From positions 62,001-126,000 of the forward strand of contig NADL03000753.1 of assembly GCA_002205965.3 (NCBI GenBank): a stretch of 64,000 bases of DNA. Reading direction: 5' to 3'. This document shows, piece by piece, positions 42,461 to 55,500 of this stretch. The DNA comes from Kappaphycus alvarezii. Its lineage: Eukaryota; Rhodophyta; Florideophyceae; Gigartinales; Solieriaceae. A program made the translations under genes and the position numbers. Below the pieces are notes generated by a model. That model searched no databases. It had not been told where the DNA came from and saw nothing but the letters and a program-made list of their open reading frames with translations. How positions within the stretch are numbered: the stretch's first letter is position 1; each line of letters starts with the position of its first letter.

Positions 42461-44079
42461 TAAGAGAAGTTCATTCATATTTATTGCTGATGATGACGTA
42501 GTGAGTCCTTTTGTAACTTTCAATACCATAGTTAGTGATTTAGATGAGAAAAAAGAGTTATTTGCAGTTTTACTTAGACCTACACATTCTAGTGAACCAA
42601 GAGCACCCGTATACCCTCGAGACATACAGAAGATTCTGGAAACATTTGCTGATGTGTTTCCAGAGAAGCTTTTCAAGAGGTTTGCCGCCGAGAAGGAAAC
42701 AAGACTTTGAAATAGAATTAAAGGAAGGAGCAGAACCACAGAAGAAAGGTCTCTATAGACTTTCTGACAAAGAGATGTCAGAACTCCGAAAACAGTTGGA
42801 CAAGCTACTGGAAGCTGAGTTTATAAGACCAAGTAAGAGCCCCTGGGGGCTCCTATTCTATTCTCAAGCAAGAAGGATGATAGTCTACGGATTTGTGTGG
42901 ATTACAGAGCCTTGAACCGGCTTATTGTTAAAAAACAGCTATCCCTCATCACGAATTGACGATATTTTCGACAGGCTTAAAGGAGCAAAGTTCTTCAGCA
43001 AAATTGATCTTAGATCTGGCTATCACCAGATTAGACTACACGAAGATTCGATTCCATTTACCGCCTTCAGAACACGATACGGGCACTTTGAATTTCTTGT
43101 TCTGCCGTTTGGACTCACTAATGCCCCGGCAACTTTTATGAAGCTAATGAATGACATTTTCAAGGATCAGCTCGACTTATTTGTGATCGTATATCTGGAT
43201 GATATTCTCGTCTACAGTAAGACATGGAAGGATCACTTGGATCATACTCGAACTGTTCTCGAAATCATCAGAAAAGAAAAGTTGTTTGGAAAATTAAATA
43301 AATGTGTTTTTAGAGTTACAGAAGTAGAGTACGTAGGACGCATCATTTCTCAAAGTGGTATTTCTGTTGATCCAAATAAGATAAGTGGAGTCGTGGAATG
43401 GCCGATACCAAAGAATAAGCAAAAAGTCCAGTCTTTTCTTGGTTTTGTCAATTATTTCCGGAGATTCATAAAAGGCTGTTCAATTCTTGCAAAACCTCTG
43501 ACAGAATTGACGAAAAACGTGAATTTCGAGTGGAGCCGCACTAAAGATGATTCCTTCAAAGTACTCAAGCAAACAATTTGTAGCTCACCGGTTCGCAGAA
43601 ATTTCGACGCCACACTGCCTATCTACGTAACCACAGATGCATCACAGAATGTAATTGGTGCAGTGCTAGAACAGGAAGAATTAGGTTCTAAAAGGCCGGT
43701 TGCTTTTGCGTCCAGGACTCTTAGTGATGCGGAACAAAACTATGCGGCCCATGAAAGGGAACGTTTGGCCATTGTAGATTCCCTAAAGTGGTGGAGATCC
43801 TACCTTTATGGTAATTCATTCACCATTCACTCGGACCACTATCCCCTAAGATACCTACAAACCCAAGAAAACTTGTCCCCGAGACAAGTCAAATGGCTGA
43901 AAAGAATAATTAATTTCGACTTCAAGATAATTCCCATCTCAGGAAAATCAAATGTAGTGGCGGACGCACTATTGAGGCAATCACAAGATGTGCCGTCACC
44001 TGATCACCGAAACAATTCATTACTCCAAGACGTTATTTACAAGACATCCTCAGAATCCAATAACATTTCGACCATATAA
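42461..44079 (+). pseudogene. gypsy-2 reverse transcriptase and RNase H, nearly intact apart from homopolymer frameshifts
   Basis: The N-terminal part reads ETFADVFPEKL, shifts frame at about 42680, and continues LPPRRKQDFEIELKEG and [14 protein letters not shown]. It shifts again in GGGGG (about 42845) and AAAAAA (about 42930), between which the expected SSKKDD...[10 protein letters not shown] is readable in the third frame. From 42925, 384 codons are open: KIDLRSGYHQIRL, FEFLVLPFGLTNAPATFMKL, VIVYLDDILVYS (YLDD at 43192-43203), SFLGFVNYFRRFI. RNase H follows with YVTTDASQNVIGAVLEQ, AHERERLAI, IHSDHYPLRYL and NVVADALLRQ; all four acidic residues are present. Confidence 0.92.
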
Positions 44080-44097
44080 TTCGCGAACACTGAGTTA

Positions 44098-45120
44098 GTG
44101 GGGTTGGCAGAAGAATATGGTAGGGATGAGAACCTCAGAACCCGTTATCAAGATCCTAAAGCTCCCTTTGAGCGTCGAGGGGTGCTTCTACTTAGGAACA
44201 AGAAGATCTGTGTACCAGAAGGAAGTTTCAGAGTCAAGCTCCTGCATGACTATTATTCCACGCCTAACACGGGACACCTAGGAATAAGCAAAACTATCAA
44301 CAGAATACACCAAAGTTTTATTGGAAAATTTTAAAATCAGATATAATCCGATACGTACGTTCCTGCCAATGCCAGAGAACCAAAGCAACCAATCAGAAGC
44401 CCGCAGGTCTTTTACAACCACTAGAACCACCGAAAACCAAATGGACCCACATAACCATGGATTTCATCACACCTCTCCCAAAGTCGAGAAGCGGAAAAAA
44501 CGGCGTGTTAACAGTCTTTGACAGACTTTCTAAGATGATCAGAATAATACCAACGAAACCAAACACAGATGCTCCTGAGACAGCACTGCTGTTCAAGAAT
44601 AACGTATACCGAAATCATGGATTACCCGAGAATATCATATGTGACCGAGATCCCATCTTCATGAGCAAGTTTTGGAAAAAACTTTTTGATCTACTAGGAA
44701 GAAATATATCCCCTCCTCTGCATACCACCCACAAATTGATGGACAATCGGAGATAATGAACAGGAAAATAGAGGAAATGATCCGTTCTTTCGTTAGTTTC
44801 GGCAAATCAGATTGGGATAATTACCTGGTAGACTTTGAAGTTGCTTACAACTCCTCTGTGAATGTAACCACAACTTTCTCACCATTTTTCCTCAATTATG
44901 GAATTCAACCACGAACAGTACCCTTAGATGTTTTAGCGTCAGACAATCCAGCGGCAGCAGGTTTCTTAAAGGTATGCAAGAAGCATTAAGGAAAGCCCAG
45001 AATCAGATCCGAAAATCGAATAAGTCCACCGCTAAATATGTAAACAAGAAAAGAAGGCCGTCTGCGTTCAAGATTGGTGATAAGGTTTAGTTATCAACAA
45101 AGAACTTATCACTTGAAGAT
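44098..45120 (+). pseudogene. gypsy-2 integrase
   Basis: The HHCC module reads LLHDYYSTPNTGHLGISKTI and, after a frameshift near 44325, VRSCQCQRTK, where the usual CxxC is one residue short. The core shows HITMDFITPLPKS (first Asp), IICDRDPIFMSKFWKKLF (second Asp), then after a frameshift DGQSEIMNRKIEEMIRSF (Glu). A TAG at 45088-45090 stands where Trp is usual before the C-terminal module. The DDE residues survive but the frame is broken three times. Confidence 0.85.
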
Positions 45121-45534
45121 GTGGCTGGATCACGCAAACTGAACCCAAAGTATTGTGGTCACTTTGAAATAACAGAGGATATTAACGGTGTGACGTACCG
45201 TCTGCACTTATCTCAACCGATGATTGACAGAGGAATTCATAATGCGTTCCACGCTAGCCTCTTGAAACCATTCTTTGAAGATGAATTCAACCGACAAATT
45301 CCACCTCCGCCACCTCTCCAATTTCAAGATGGACATAAGGAATACGAAGTTGAATCTATACTTGCTCATAAGAAAGAACGTGGAAAAAATAAATTCCTTG
45401 TCAAATGGAAAGGGTACGAAGTTCATGAGAACTCATGGCTTCCCGAATCATACCTCAAGAACTCACAAGAACTTTTGAATAAGTACAAGCGGAACCTCAA
45501 GATTCGGGCGATTCTTCTCTGTAGGGGGGAGTGA
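45121..45534 (+). pseudogene. gypsy-2 integrase C-terminal module and chromodomain
   Basis: The frame continues from the TAG above: LNPKYCGHFEITEDINGVTY and NAFHASLLKPF, then YEVESILAHKKERGKNKF and LVKWKGYEVHENSWLPES. The last two are a chromodomain with the aromatic-cage type KWKGY and the W-x-P motif. Chromodomains at this position define chromoviruses and can steer insertion to marked chromatin. The stop is immediately before the polypurine tract (GGGGGGAGTGA) and the right LTR. Confidence 0.88.
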
Positions 45535-46052
45535 TGTTGTATTTCACTTCACAGACCTTACAGCTTTACACGAATTCACCGCATCTATTGTGCCGTAGAT
45601 TCAAACCACTGGTAACCTTGAAACCAGGGCTACAAGGCACTTTGCTGTCATTACACCTTCCTTACAGTTCTGAAGACAGCGTTTGACCCCATTGGTACAC
45701 TTGGAATAGTGACGGGCGAGTTGCACACTGGGATATTATATAATTGCTTTACCAATCAAAAGTCGCCTTGCTATATCATGCCACTTGGACCAATATACTT
45801 CTTACATCTTGTCAGAGTATGTCACTCGTGCCGACTACAATTCTGAAAGCGCTACTTACGATGCCGTCAGGGCTGTTTTACGGGAACACCTTTGAATTCG
45901 CTACTGTTAAACTGAATTTTCCTTTAGTTTGTAGCTATCTTCAGTTCTATATAAACCCTGGTTTGGAGCGGCCTGCTTAACCAAGCCAGCCTCAACCAAA
46001 GTTTCAACCACAGTTCTAACTTGATCTGCTCGTGTGCGCTTAACACCCCACA
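45535..46052 (+). repeat. gypsy-2 right LTR
   Basis: This 518-bp repeat pairs with 39000-39517 and is followed by TATCC (46053-46057). Confidence 0.95.
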
Positions 46053-46316
46053 TATCCCCTTTTGCCACCGGTTTGTAGCCTCTTGGCTTGATTACCCCCG
46101 AGGTTTCGCCCTTTTTCCCTTTCCGTTGCGCGTGTTGCACGTGTCTTTTGCCTTTTGGCCCTGTGGCCTTGTCCCCAGAGAGGACTTATATTTCTAGCCA
46201 TATTGGCGGGGCGTTTGTTCCCCATCGAGGACGTGTATCGAAACCCCGCAGGCTTCCAGCCGTCCCCACGTGCTTGGCTTCTGCTGCCTTTATCCATTTG
46301 TCTCTCGGCATTGCCG

Positions 46317-46386
46317 CTATCTGAAGTACTTCGGAATGTTCCCCGTTCACTCTATCTGAAGTACTTCGGAATGTTCCCCGTTCACT
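46317..46386 (+). repeat. 35-bp perfect tandem duplication
   Basis: The unit starts CTATCTGAAGTACTTCGGAA and ends CGTTCACT. It is present twice without mismatch (46317-46351, 46352-46386), so it is a recent event. Confidence 0.9.
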
Positions 46387-46559
46387 CGCCTTCCGCGCTA
46401 CATCCTTCTAGCATACTTTAAGTGTTTCCCAGCTGATCAAGCCTCTACCACCCGTCTTATCAAGAAATCAGGCCACTTCCCCTCAAAGGGCTTAAAAAGA
46501 AAGAGGGTTCTTAGATCGCCCTGTATTCGCACGGTCTACATCCTTTTTCGACCTATTGC

Positions 46560-49500
46560 CTTAGGTATTTCCCGAAGATTCCTTGCAAAAGGTTTTCCCA
46601 TGCAATGTACGACAAAATATTAGCCATAAACACCCTGCAGCTTCTCCGAAGTCCCCCACGATTGCTTTATGAATTTCTCCTTTTCCCTTTGAAACCTCAT
46701 TAGAAACCCTCTTAAAACCCCCTTGCGTAATACCTGCCTATGCAATTTAGTTGCAGACAAATGTTTTAGAGTAATAAAATGCGTCGTCACAATATCAGAG
46801 ATGGACTACCACTCCGTTCAGCTTTGAGAGACAAACTTACAACAATAAAGGATGATCAGACAGAAAAACCGCATGAAGTTCTTAATTTACTATATTCTTT
46901 TGAAAGGCATCTATAATTATTTTTCACACTAATCAGCTCCGCAATTGGCCCAAAAGAGACTTTGAGTGAAGTCTGGGAAATATGAACTAAGTCAAGTCAT
47001 TATTAAGTGAGATAAACTGCAAAGTTCGCAAACCAAAACAGAGAGGAGACGACTGTGAAGTGTCTCAAAAAGGGAGCACAATGTGTAAGGATTTCTGAGA
47101 GCTCATTCGAGAAATTTTTCCAAAACAGAACGACAGGAATATTTGCTCAAAACAGGGTGACTTTTAACTTCACGGAATAGACGATGCTGTAGAAAAACAT
47201 TCACCGGGGTACAAGAGTCGAACAGTTCATTTAAACATTTCAACTCTCCAGTTTATTAATCTAAATATTTCAAACAATGTATAAAACAGTGTTCAAGGAA
47301 GTTAGAGTTTTGAAAGGTTGCTGAAATTGTAAGCGAGGGTTTTGAAGAAAACATGCAAATATAGTGAGGCCACAGAGCCAGTATTTTCAATCAGAATATG
47401 CTATAAATATTATATAACTTGTATCAAAACATGATTTCGTTCGAATTACTTGAATTTTACATACAATTCATACCCAGAAACAACTTAGGCGGGCTTAAGA
47501 AGCGAAAAATTACTGGCATGGTGTTTTGGAAGTTTACTGCAAGTCAAGTAATGTTGAATCTATAATAATACATGTATACTGTGACCACATCCTGAAGGGG
47601 TTTAATACGCTAATGATGCTTTCCATAGAGCTTTTCTTGCAGTGTTTTCTCCAGAAACTCATAAATAATTTGCACCTTTTCAGGTCAGTCAATTTAAAAT
47701 CTGATGATTCCGCTTCCCATGAATCAAACAAACTCTATCAATTGACAAAAATGAATGGCACGCTTTTTAACTTTAAATTTATCTGCTTACCATAAAAGTA
47801 ACGAGTTAATCGATTTAATTTTTGAATATTTGCAAGAGGTACGGCAAACGCTGAAAATCGTATTTACCCATCGAGAAATAAATAGTAATCCAAAAATTAC
47901 TACTAAGAAAGGGCTCGAAACGGAACTTTATGGGTTTGGTACTACTCAGAGCCTTTTCACTTGAGCTTGTATTCATTATTAGCACATGTTTGAATGTATG
48001 AAAGAAACTTTTCACATTATTTTGCGCAAACTAGATGCTGTGCTTTTCTTCGTGCAGTGATTTCTTTTTCTGTAGGAAATCCTCAGATATTTCCTGGTGG
48101 GAACGCAATTATACCATTTTCTATCTTTTAAAAAACTTATTTTCTTCTGAAAAATTCTTTGATCGATAAATTTTTTTAAAACTCTTGAACATGAGGTGTT
48201 AATTTGACAGGTAAGTTATACACGCATTATTTTTTTGTTACATTATGCTGTATCCTGTATCTAGCGAGTTTTTTGAAGTATTTTGTAGAAAAATTTCTCA
48301 TCTTAGAAGTTAAAAAACTTTGCACTTTAAAATTATCAAATAACCGATTCATCGTGACTGAAATATTCTAGATTAGATCTTTATTATTTTCGGTTATGGG
48401 AGATGGAATTTATTCTATGTACTTTATTCGAAAGTATAACTTCGTACCTAGGTATGAAAAATTGCCAGAACTGAATTCGATGCTATCCTTACTGTTGATG
48501 ATAGGTGGTCTATTTTTGAAAGCTATCGGAAAATAAAGCTGTAACAATTGTTTTTGATATCAGAAAATTCGAAGCACAAAAAAAAGATACAATTGCTGAA
48601 ATTTGTGGATTATTTTATCAGGATTTTGGTGAAACTTTTAATGATTTTTGTAGCTCCCTAACTGATCTCACCGCCGAGTCAGAGATGGAAGTCAATGATC
48701 CGGAAGGATTTAGTGAATGAGCCAAAGTCAAGCGCATAATTTAAATATAAGCTGAGAGGGAATATTGTAGAGGAGCAATCAAGAATTCATATCATTTTGG
48801 GGCCTATGAATAGTAATAGTTGAAATTAACGCGTTGGAATTAGAACTCAAAACTTATAAGTTCGTGGAGAAATAGTTTCGTGCGATTTTATTCAGAAAAG
48901 CCACTACAATTCAGAAAATATTAGGAACATTAGAAATGGAATGGAATGGATGGAAGAAATCTCGCTTCTGAAAATGTCTAGGATAGCAATTGATCGTTTT
49001 AAATTAAAAGATGGGTACGAAGATTTTCGAGTGGATTGTAATACGAGGTAAAATATGGCTGTATGTGCAAGGAGAGATAAAACAATAGCAATATTTGGTT
49101 AAAGGGAAGAGGATTTAACGAAAAACTTCATTCCGGAATAGATGCCGGAAATTATAGAGAGATTGGATCCTAGTCGTTACAGCTTACTGGGGGAGAAAGA
49201 AAATCACCTGGAAAAATAACACCTTAACGACTTTAAGGAACACCGCAATTTGGTTTGTTCTGATACGGAAGCGGAGAATGCAATGCAAGTCGGCGTTGGA
49301 AATATATTCTACTATATGTGCAGCTTACAGCTCTATGGCCGATTAGCCGTAGCCGATTACCGATTGGCTGAGGAAGTCCCATTACAAATTCAGTCGCTTC
49401 CGCAATTTTGCACCACGTTGAGACTTTGAATATGAGAGTGAGCTTTATAGGCTGTATAGAAAAAAACAGTTGAGTCAAAATTGAGCAATATCAAATCATC

Positions 49501-52500
49501 ATTGAAGAGAAAAGTAAGGTTGATGTAGTGAAATTTAAGGGAAATGTTTCAAGATTGCAGTAATTAGAATGCTGAGGTTTATCTATCTGTGCGTAAAACC
49601 TGAAAAAACAATCACTATGAAATAACTGAGATGTATTTTCTCATATACATGCTCATTAAATGTAATTTTTGGAAATTGCATGCTTTATAACGAATTAGGT
49701 CTAATGGCCCGGCGATATCCAGCATATTTGATAGCCCGGAATTTATTCCAAAACATAGACGGATTCGGACAAAATTCCAGATGGATGATTTGTTAAATTT
49801 ATAAAGAAGGCATTTTTGGAAGAAATAATTATTATTACAGCGTATAGTTTAGTAGGACGACACAATACAGTCTAAAGTTTTATTGTTTCGCAACTGTTTA
49901 CTTAGCCCAAACGGGAAGTTATTCTGAATTGCCGATCTTTCTCTGCTTTTTGCCTCATGATTTGGAAGAATCTAGATTTTTATATGTAAGTACTATCAAA
50001 TATGCTAAAGATTACTATTGAATGAGAATTAAAAATAAAATGTCATATTTGAGAGCGCAGAAGTCTCTATCTCAAATTAAAACATCTTTTACAAAATTAA
50101 AGCAGTTCTAGTCTTTTAAGTAGGCCTATTATCTCCAGCTATGTTTTAACCGTCATAAGTCTAATAAGAGACGTCAGTTTCAGTTTTTATCCTCATATTA
50201 CGTACTTATTCGTCTTTCCGGTTTTAAATGCCACAAGAGCACGAGAAGGATCGAATTATTGGGTGAGAAAGAAGAAAACAGCAGAAGAAAACCTCATTAA
50301 TAGTTTATTCTGACGTTATTTCGCTGTATAGATTATGCAGTAGTAGCAGATCGCCAGAAAGAATACAAGTGAGCTTAGCTACGATTAGAATAAGGATTAT
50401 AAACCTTTACAATGACTAGAGCCCAAGATACACCCTTTCGATTACCTATTTTGGAGTAATTTATCATTTTATTAAAACAAAAGTGGGTTTTGCCCCTAAA
50501 TCTCCATCCCTCTTCGTTTTTTTCAGGTGGCGCAGAGAATACCAAGATATACGGGTGAATTTTGTCAAAGCGGGAAGATGTGAGGATTCTATTTACGCGC
50601 AGATATTCTTTCTCCTTATTTTTCTGTCTAAACTTTCATTTCCTATTCAGGAAACGAAATATCCGTTTCTCCATATATTTTGCTCTTTTATGAACTTCTT
50701 TTTCAGCAGCATCTCGTTCAGTCTTTACGTGTTACATGATATTCTTCGGTCCGGAGTACGTTGAATCATGCTCAAAATTCCTACACGTGATTTTCGGTAT
50801 AAAGTATTCCTTTAAATGCATTTCCATCAATTTACTCCAAGAAAACAATTCTACCTATTTTCAACCATCAGTTCTGCCTCTATGAAGTTGATGGCGCTAT
50901 CTGGACCCACTTTGTGTCGGAAAAAATTTATCGACGATCCGCCAAGAACAACTTGACAATTTTTACACCCTTTAAACCCACCATGAACTGCCTTCGACCT
51001 TCCCTTTCCACTTCCAAATATCTCCATCCTCGTTTTATCATTTTCCCCTATTATTTACTCCGGTCTAATCTGCGTAGAGGACTACATAATTTTTTCAACA
51101 GAAAAAAGAGACTGAGAGGGCTCATCGCTCGACACCTAGGAAAGATCGAAGCACAAAAGTAAGGAGATTTTAAAGAAAGAAGATGACTCTGGGGATTGTT
51201 TAGAAGAGTGTGTGACAACTCTCATCTAGGATACTTGGTGGTTTCTTTTTTCGATGACTCCAGTTTCACGCTATCGAATTTTTAGCCCTATCTGGATGGT
51301 CCGCTCCACGATTACAAATTCAATATTTCGGCAAGCTCCTAGGATGAATGTAGAGTATAAATAGTCAAAATAACTGCTTTGGCCTTGAAGGGGTCTTAAA
51401 AATTAGTCCTCTGGTATGATTGCTTCGTATCGTGGATACTGAGTCGTTCTATCATATGGTCGGTCCCTTAATTTGATTAAGGGCAATAATTTTCTTCTAG
51501 AATCCCTTTTTTGTTTTCCCCATCGTTATCATGCATAATAGTGTCTATCTACCTCGGCACTGTTCGAATATGAAGCACCTTTGTCCCCATATGAGGACAA
51601 ATCTCTTTTTCATACAAATAATTACAGTAAGTGGAGCATATGAACGATTGCTAGAAAAGGTACTCTCTAGAACTATATAATTACTGCACACTGTTGTTTA
51701 GTAGCCTATAACTATACTTTACTTTGGTTAAAGCATTCACCTGCAGGTACTAAAAGGGTAAGATATGGCAAATTAGCACAAAAATCAAAGGCCATCTAAT
51801 GGTAAAAAGTAGGTTTTTCTCGAATCAGCATTCAAATAACCGAAAAGTTTGTTTTTATCGCGCTTCACAACTGTTAAAACTATAGGATCGCATAAAATGG
51901 AAGAAAATATTTTTACTTTAAAAATTAGCCCTAACTTTGTCCTCATATTATGAAAATGGTTTTATAGATATTATTTTGCTCTCTTAAGAAGGCGCATAGC
52001 CTTTTCATGACTTGTGGGATACTAAGCAAAAAAAAATTCTGCAACCATGTTACAACAAGTTGGCTCTCACCCATATCCTCGCAAACGGTATGAGTGTTCA
52101 GCATTAGTTGAGGTATGCGGTTGACACCTGGGGCCAATTAAAAACAATGGTCTAATACCGTTCCCAAAGCAGTGCGGTAGGCTCCAAATGTAACTGGTCT
52201 TTAAAACATGTCCAAGTGCTACTGAAGTTGGATTGTTCAGATCAATAGAGGCCTCTATTGTTTTATGAGTTGATAACAAAAGTTTAGGAATGGATAGTAC
52301 CTGAAAGCATTGGTGTACGACCAGGTTGAACTATATGTTTAGGATGGAGCTGGTGACCGCGTTTATATGGATAATTCAAAATCGCAATAACATTCTCTCT
52401 TTGCAGCGTACTATTGTTACGATTTTTGGTGCCCATTATTGTTATGAACAAAAATTTGATCTCGAAAGGCGTCCTGAAAATAACGCTTTTCCTAGACGTC

Positions 52501-55500
52501 ATTGAAAAGGCTTCAAAAAGTGTAAAAAGAAGAACATGAACTATTTGACCTTTTTAATCTCTGCCTTTCGTTGCTAAGATATTAGCCTCTACTCAAAAGG
52601 TCTATAACTTAAAAGTAGGGTGATTTTTCAGCCATTAAATAAATGGTAGTTGATTATCAGTCGTTTTGTCATGCAGGAATGAAGAAATTTAATATTTTAG
52701 AGTGCGCTAAATAATTTATTCTGTTTTTGCGCACTAATGGGCGTATAAACTTAGACACTCATTTTGGAAATATCTTATCATTAAAATTAAATAAAGCAAA
52801 ACTCAGGCTTATGCACTCAAATATTATTAAACTTTACATTTTGAAACTGTAATTCGATTTAAAAAATTACGCTTTCATTGTCTTCATCTTTTAAAAAAAC
52901 GAGCCTTAACTTCGTTGCTAATCGCATTCATCCTTTTCTAAACAGATTGTAGTTGCTACAGTGCTTCAATCACAAACAGTTCATCTGCATAATTATGTAA
53001 GAAGGTCCCTCAATATATAGCGATTCCACCATTCATCTATCCTGGGATATTTATTCCCAAATCATGGTCTATAACGAGCGGAGAAGCTCAAAAAAATGAG
53101 ACGATCAGATGAAATTCTCTTCTTTGTAGCATCCGATTCTTTATTCAGAATGCAGTTTCAAGTTTTCTTCTTCAGCTTGATTGCTCATGTCAACTGCCTC
53201 TCGAAATCCTTCACCTGTGCAAATACACCAAAGGTCAGAATAACCTACATAAGGGAGCCTAGCCTCAGCAATTTTCCTCTCTGCACTTGCTTCACTTGTC
53301 GTTTACATGTGAAATTATATAATCTTTTCGAAACTTTCACAGTAAAACTGGAACCATTGATGTCATGAAAGATATTAAGAGCATAAAATTTAAGTTTGAA
53401 ACCTTATTTATATTTCCGCCATTGCGAAAAAAACTTTCCGTGATATTTCGAGTAAGCCTTTTTGCATGATGAAGATATTAATCTGTCGCTTAAATTCTTT
53501 TTAGATATTTTCTTACTTATTTATCCCATAAAGCTTCTTTTAAGGAGAAAAAGGGATTTATTGTCTTCAAAAATGTCCTCGTGAGCACTTGATTGGATAT
53601 TTCCATGAATATTGTCATCATCTTCTGAATAATTTATCCATTTAGGCTAAAAATACAACATAGAATTTATTACTGTATTTCCTCTATAAGATTTGTCAAT
53701 AAACTAAAAATAATTTCATAGATACTGAACTTTCCCTTCGTTCCCATCCTTACTACGTATTCATCGGTGGTTATAATCTCCGAGGTACCTTATATCATCC
53801 TAATTCTCCAGAATCGATATCAGCAGTGCCTTATATGACTTAAGAGTCTCTTTTTCCATGAAACAATAAAAAGCACAGTTTATGAATATTTCTCATACGC
53901 ATTTCACCCTCAATGTCGCTGTCCTCGAACCTCCTGGACAATGTCTCTCGCTAATTGCAAAAGAGGCTTATTTATGCAGTTAGTTAGCCTCCTACAGCTT
54001 TCTTTTCACTGAGAATGAGACTTTCTGGTTTTCATGGGCTGAAATGTTTGCATTTCGAGAACTTCCTGGGACAGTGTTGCTGTGAGGTGGGCTGGGGACC
54101 CTTACGGGGATAAATGCATGCAAAGGTTATTTACTCGTTCGAAATTTTTTTTCTCATTGAGTAGATCATTTCAAATATGAGAAATCTGGGTGTTTGGACG
54201 AAACTTCATTCGAAACGGACTTGATCCTGAGTACCCGAAGCAATTAGCACTCATCTTTGATGTAGAGTGTTACATCGTCACAACTACTTTTATATTTAGT
54301 ACAGTAGCCCCGCCCCGCATTACTACGGCTAATCAGTGCTTTTTTTCTCTTGGCTATGAGCAGTGCGACCATCTAAAATTTATTGCACCGTTGACGAAGC
54401 TGTCCGTCTTCCGTACGGCGGTGCTCCATAAATAATTTCATTTCAGTACCCATCTATCATATTTAATCTTCTTTAAGATACCAAAACTTACCTATAGTAG
54501 CACAATCGTGCAGTTTCGCAGCATTAGTATTAGTAAAAAGGTCAATTCGGATTTTTTTTCTTATTTAGCCGCCCCTGCCCTTTCAATTTCTCCTTTGATA
54601 TATACCTTCACAAGCCATATCTTGAATTAAATGCTTTCTATTTAATTAATATCATGTATCCAGCTTCGAGTTCGAAGTTCAACTGCACGGTCGATAATAA
54701 TCTAAATATGCTACTATTTTTTCTCTTCCGAAACGAGCCAGCCACAGGCATGTTTACTTCTGCGAATTATTCGTTTTAATTCTTCTGTATGATAACTTCA
54801 ATAAATTTATAAAACAAGTGTGCCTCTTTCTCACCCCAGAATGCAAAAAACAGCGACTGGTACTCTACAAATTTTATTCACCCTCTGAATTGGATCTTTC
54901 CCGAATCGTTTTTGTTTCCTTCATCTTTTATGATTGAATTTTCTTTCCCTATTAACTTGGAGTTAAATTATATGCACACTTAATCTATTAAACTTTGAGG
55001 GCCCGAATAAAAAGAGAAAGCGAAAACAAGCGCTGATTAAGACCTTTATTCTATGTAAATTCTATTATATCTATAATAATAGTATCAAAGATTACATTAT
55101 TGTCAAAATGAATCACTCGTGACCGATTCCAAAATATAATAACCACCTGAAGACACAGTTATCATTAGAAAATAGACTGAACGAATTCTTGAAATTCATC
55201 ATATCCAACTGTTGCAGCTTGACTTCCAAAAGCAGGCAATTTTGAGCATCTCTGAGCACAATTTCTGGTATTCTTGGGCCCAGTTCTCGCTGAATACCCT
55301 GTGCAGAAAAGTATGTATACAATATAAATTCCATTTTAACACGCTTTATTTGGACAATAAGGCACAATGCTCGGCTGAGAACCCTGCAAATTCTTGAGAG
55401 CAGCTGTATTGGGGTCATTTCGACAACTTCAGTGATAATAAAGCTATAAAACAATGGGCGGAAAGCCACTCGTTTTTTGAAATATTCAAGTGATGGAAGT

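Larger units (their letters stand above)
39000..46052 (+). mobile_element. gypsy-2: full-length Ty3/gypsy chromovirus with an extra ORF before gag
   Basis: LTRs of 518 bp (39000-39517 and 45535-46052) start TGTT(A/G)TATTTCAC and end ACACCCCACA. They are flanked by a perfect 5-bp duplication, TATCC (38995-38999, 46053-46057). By a hand count about 20 of 518 positions differ (roughly 96% identity), two thirds of them transitions. The internal part has a TGG-type primer-binding site, an unexpected proline-rich/zinc-finger ORF, gag with a CCHC knuckle, protease, RT with intact YLDD, RNase H, integrase and a C-terminal chromodomain. It is the best preserved retroelement here but still has stops. 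Confidence 0.95.
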
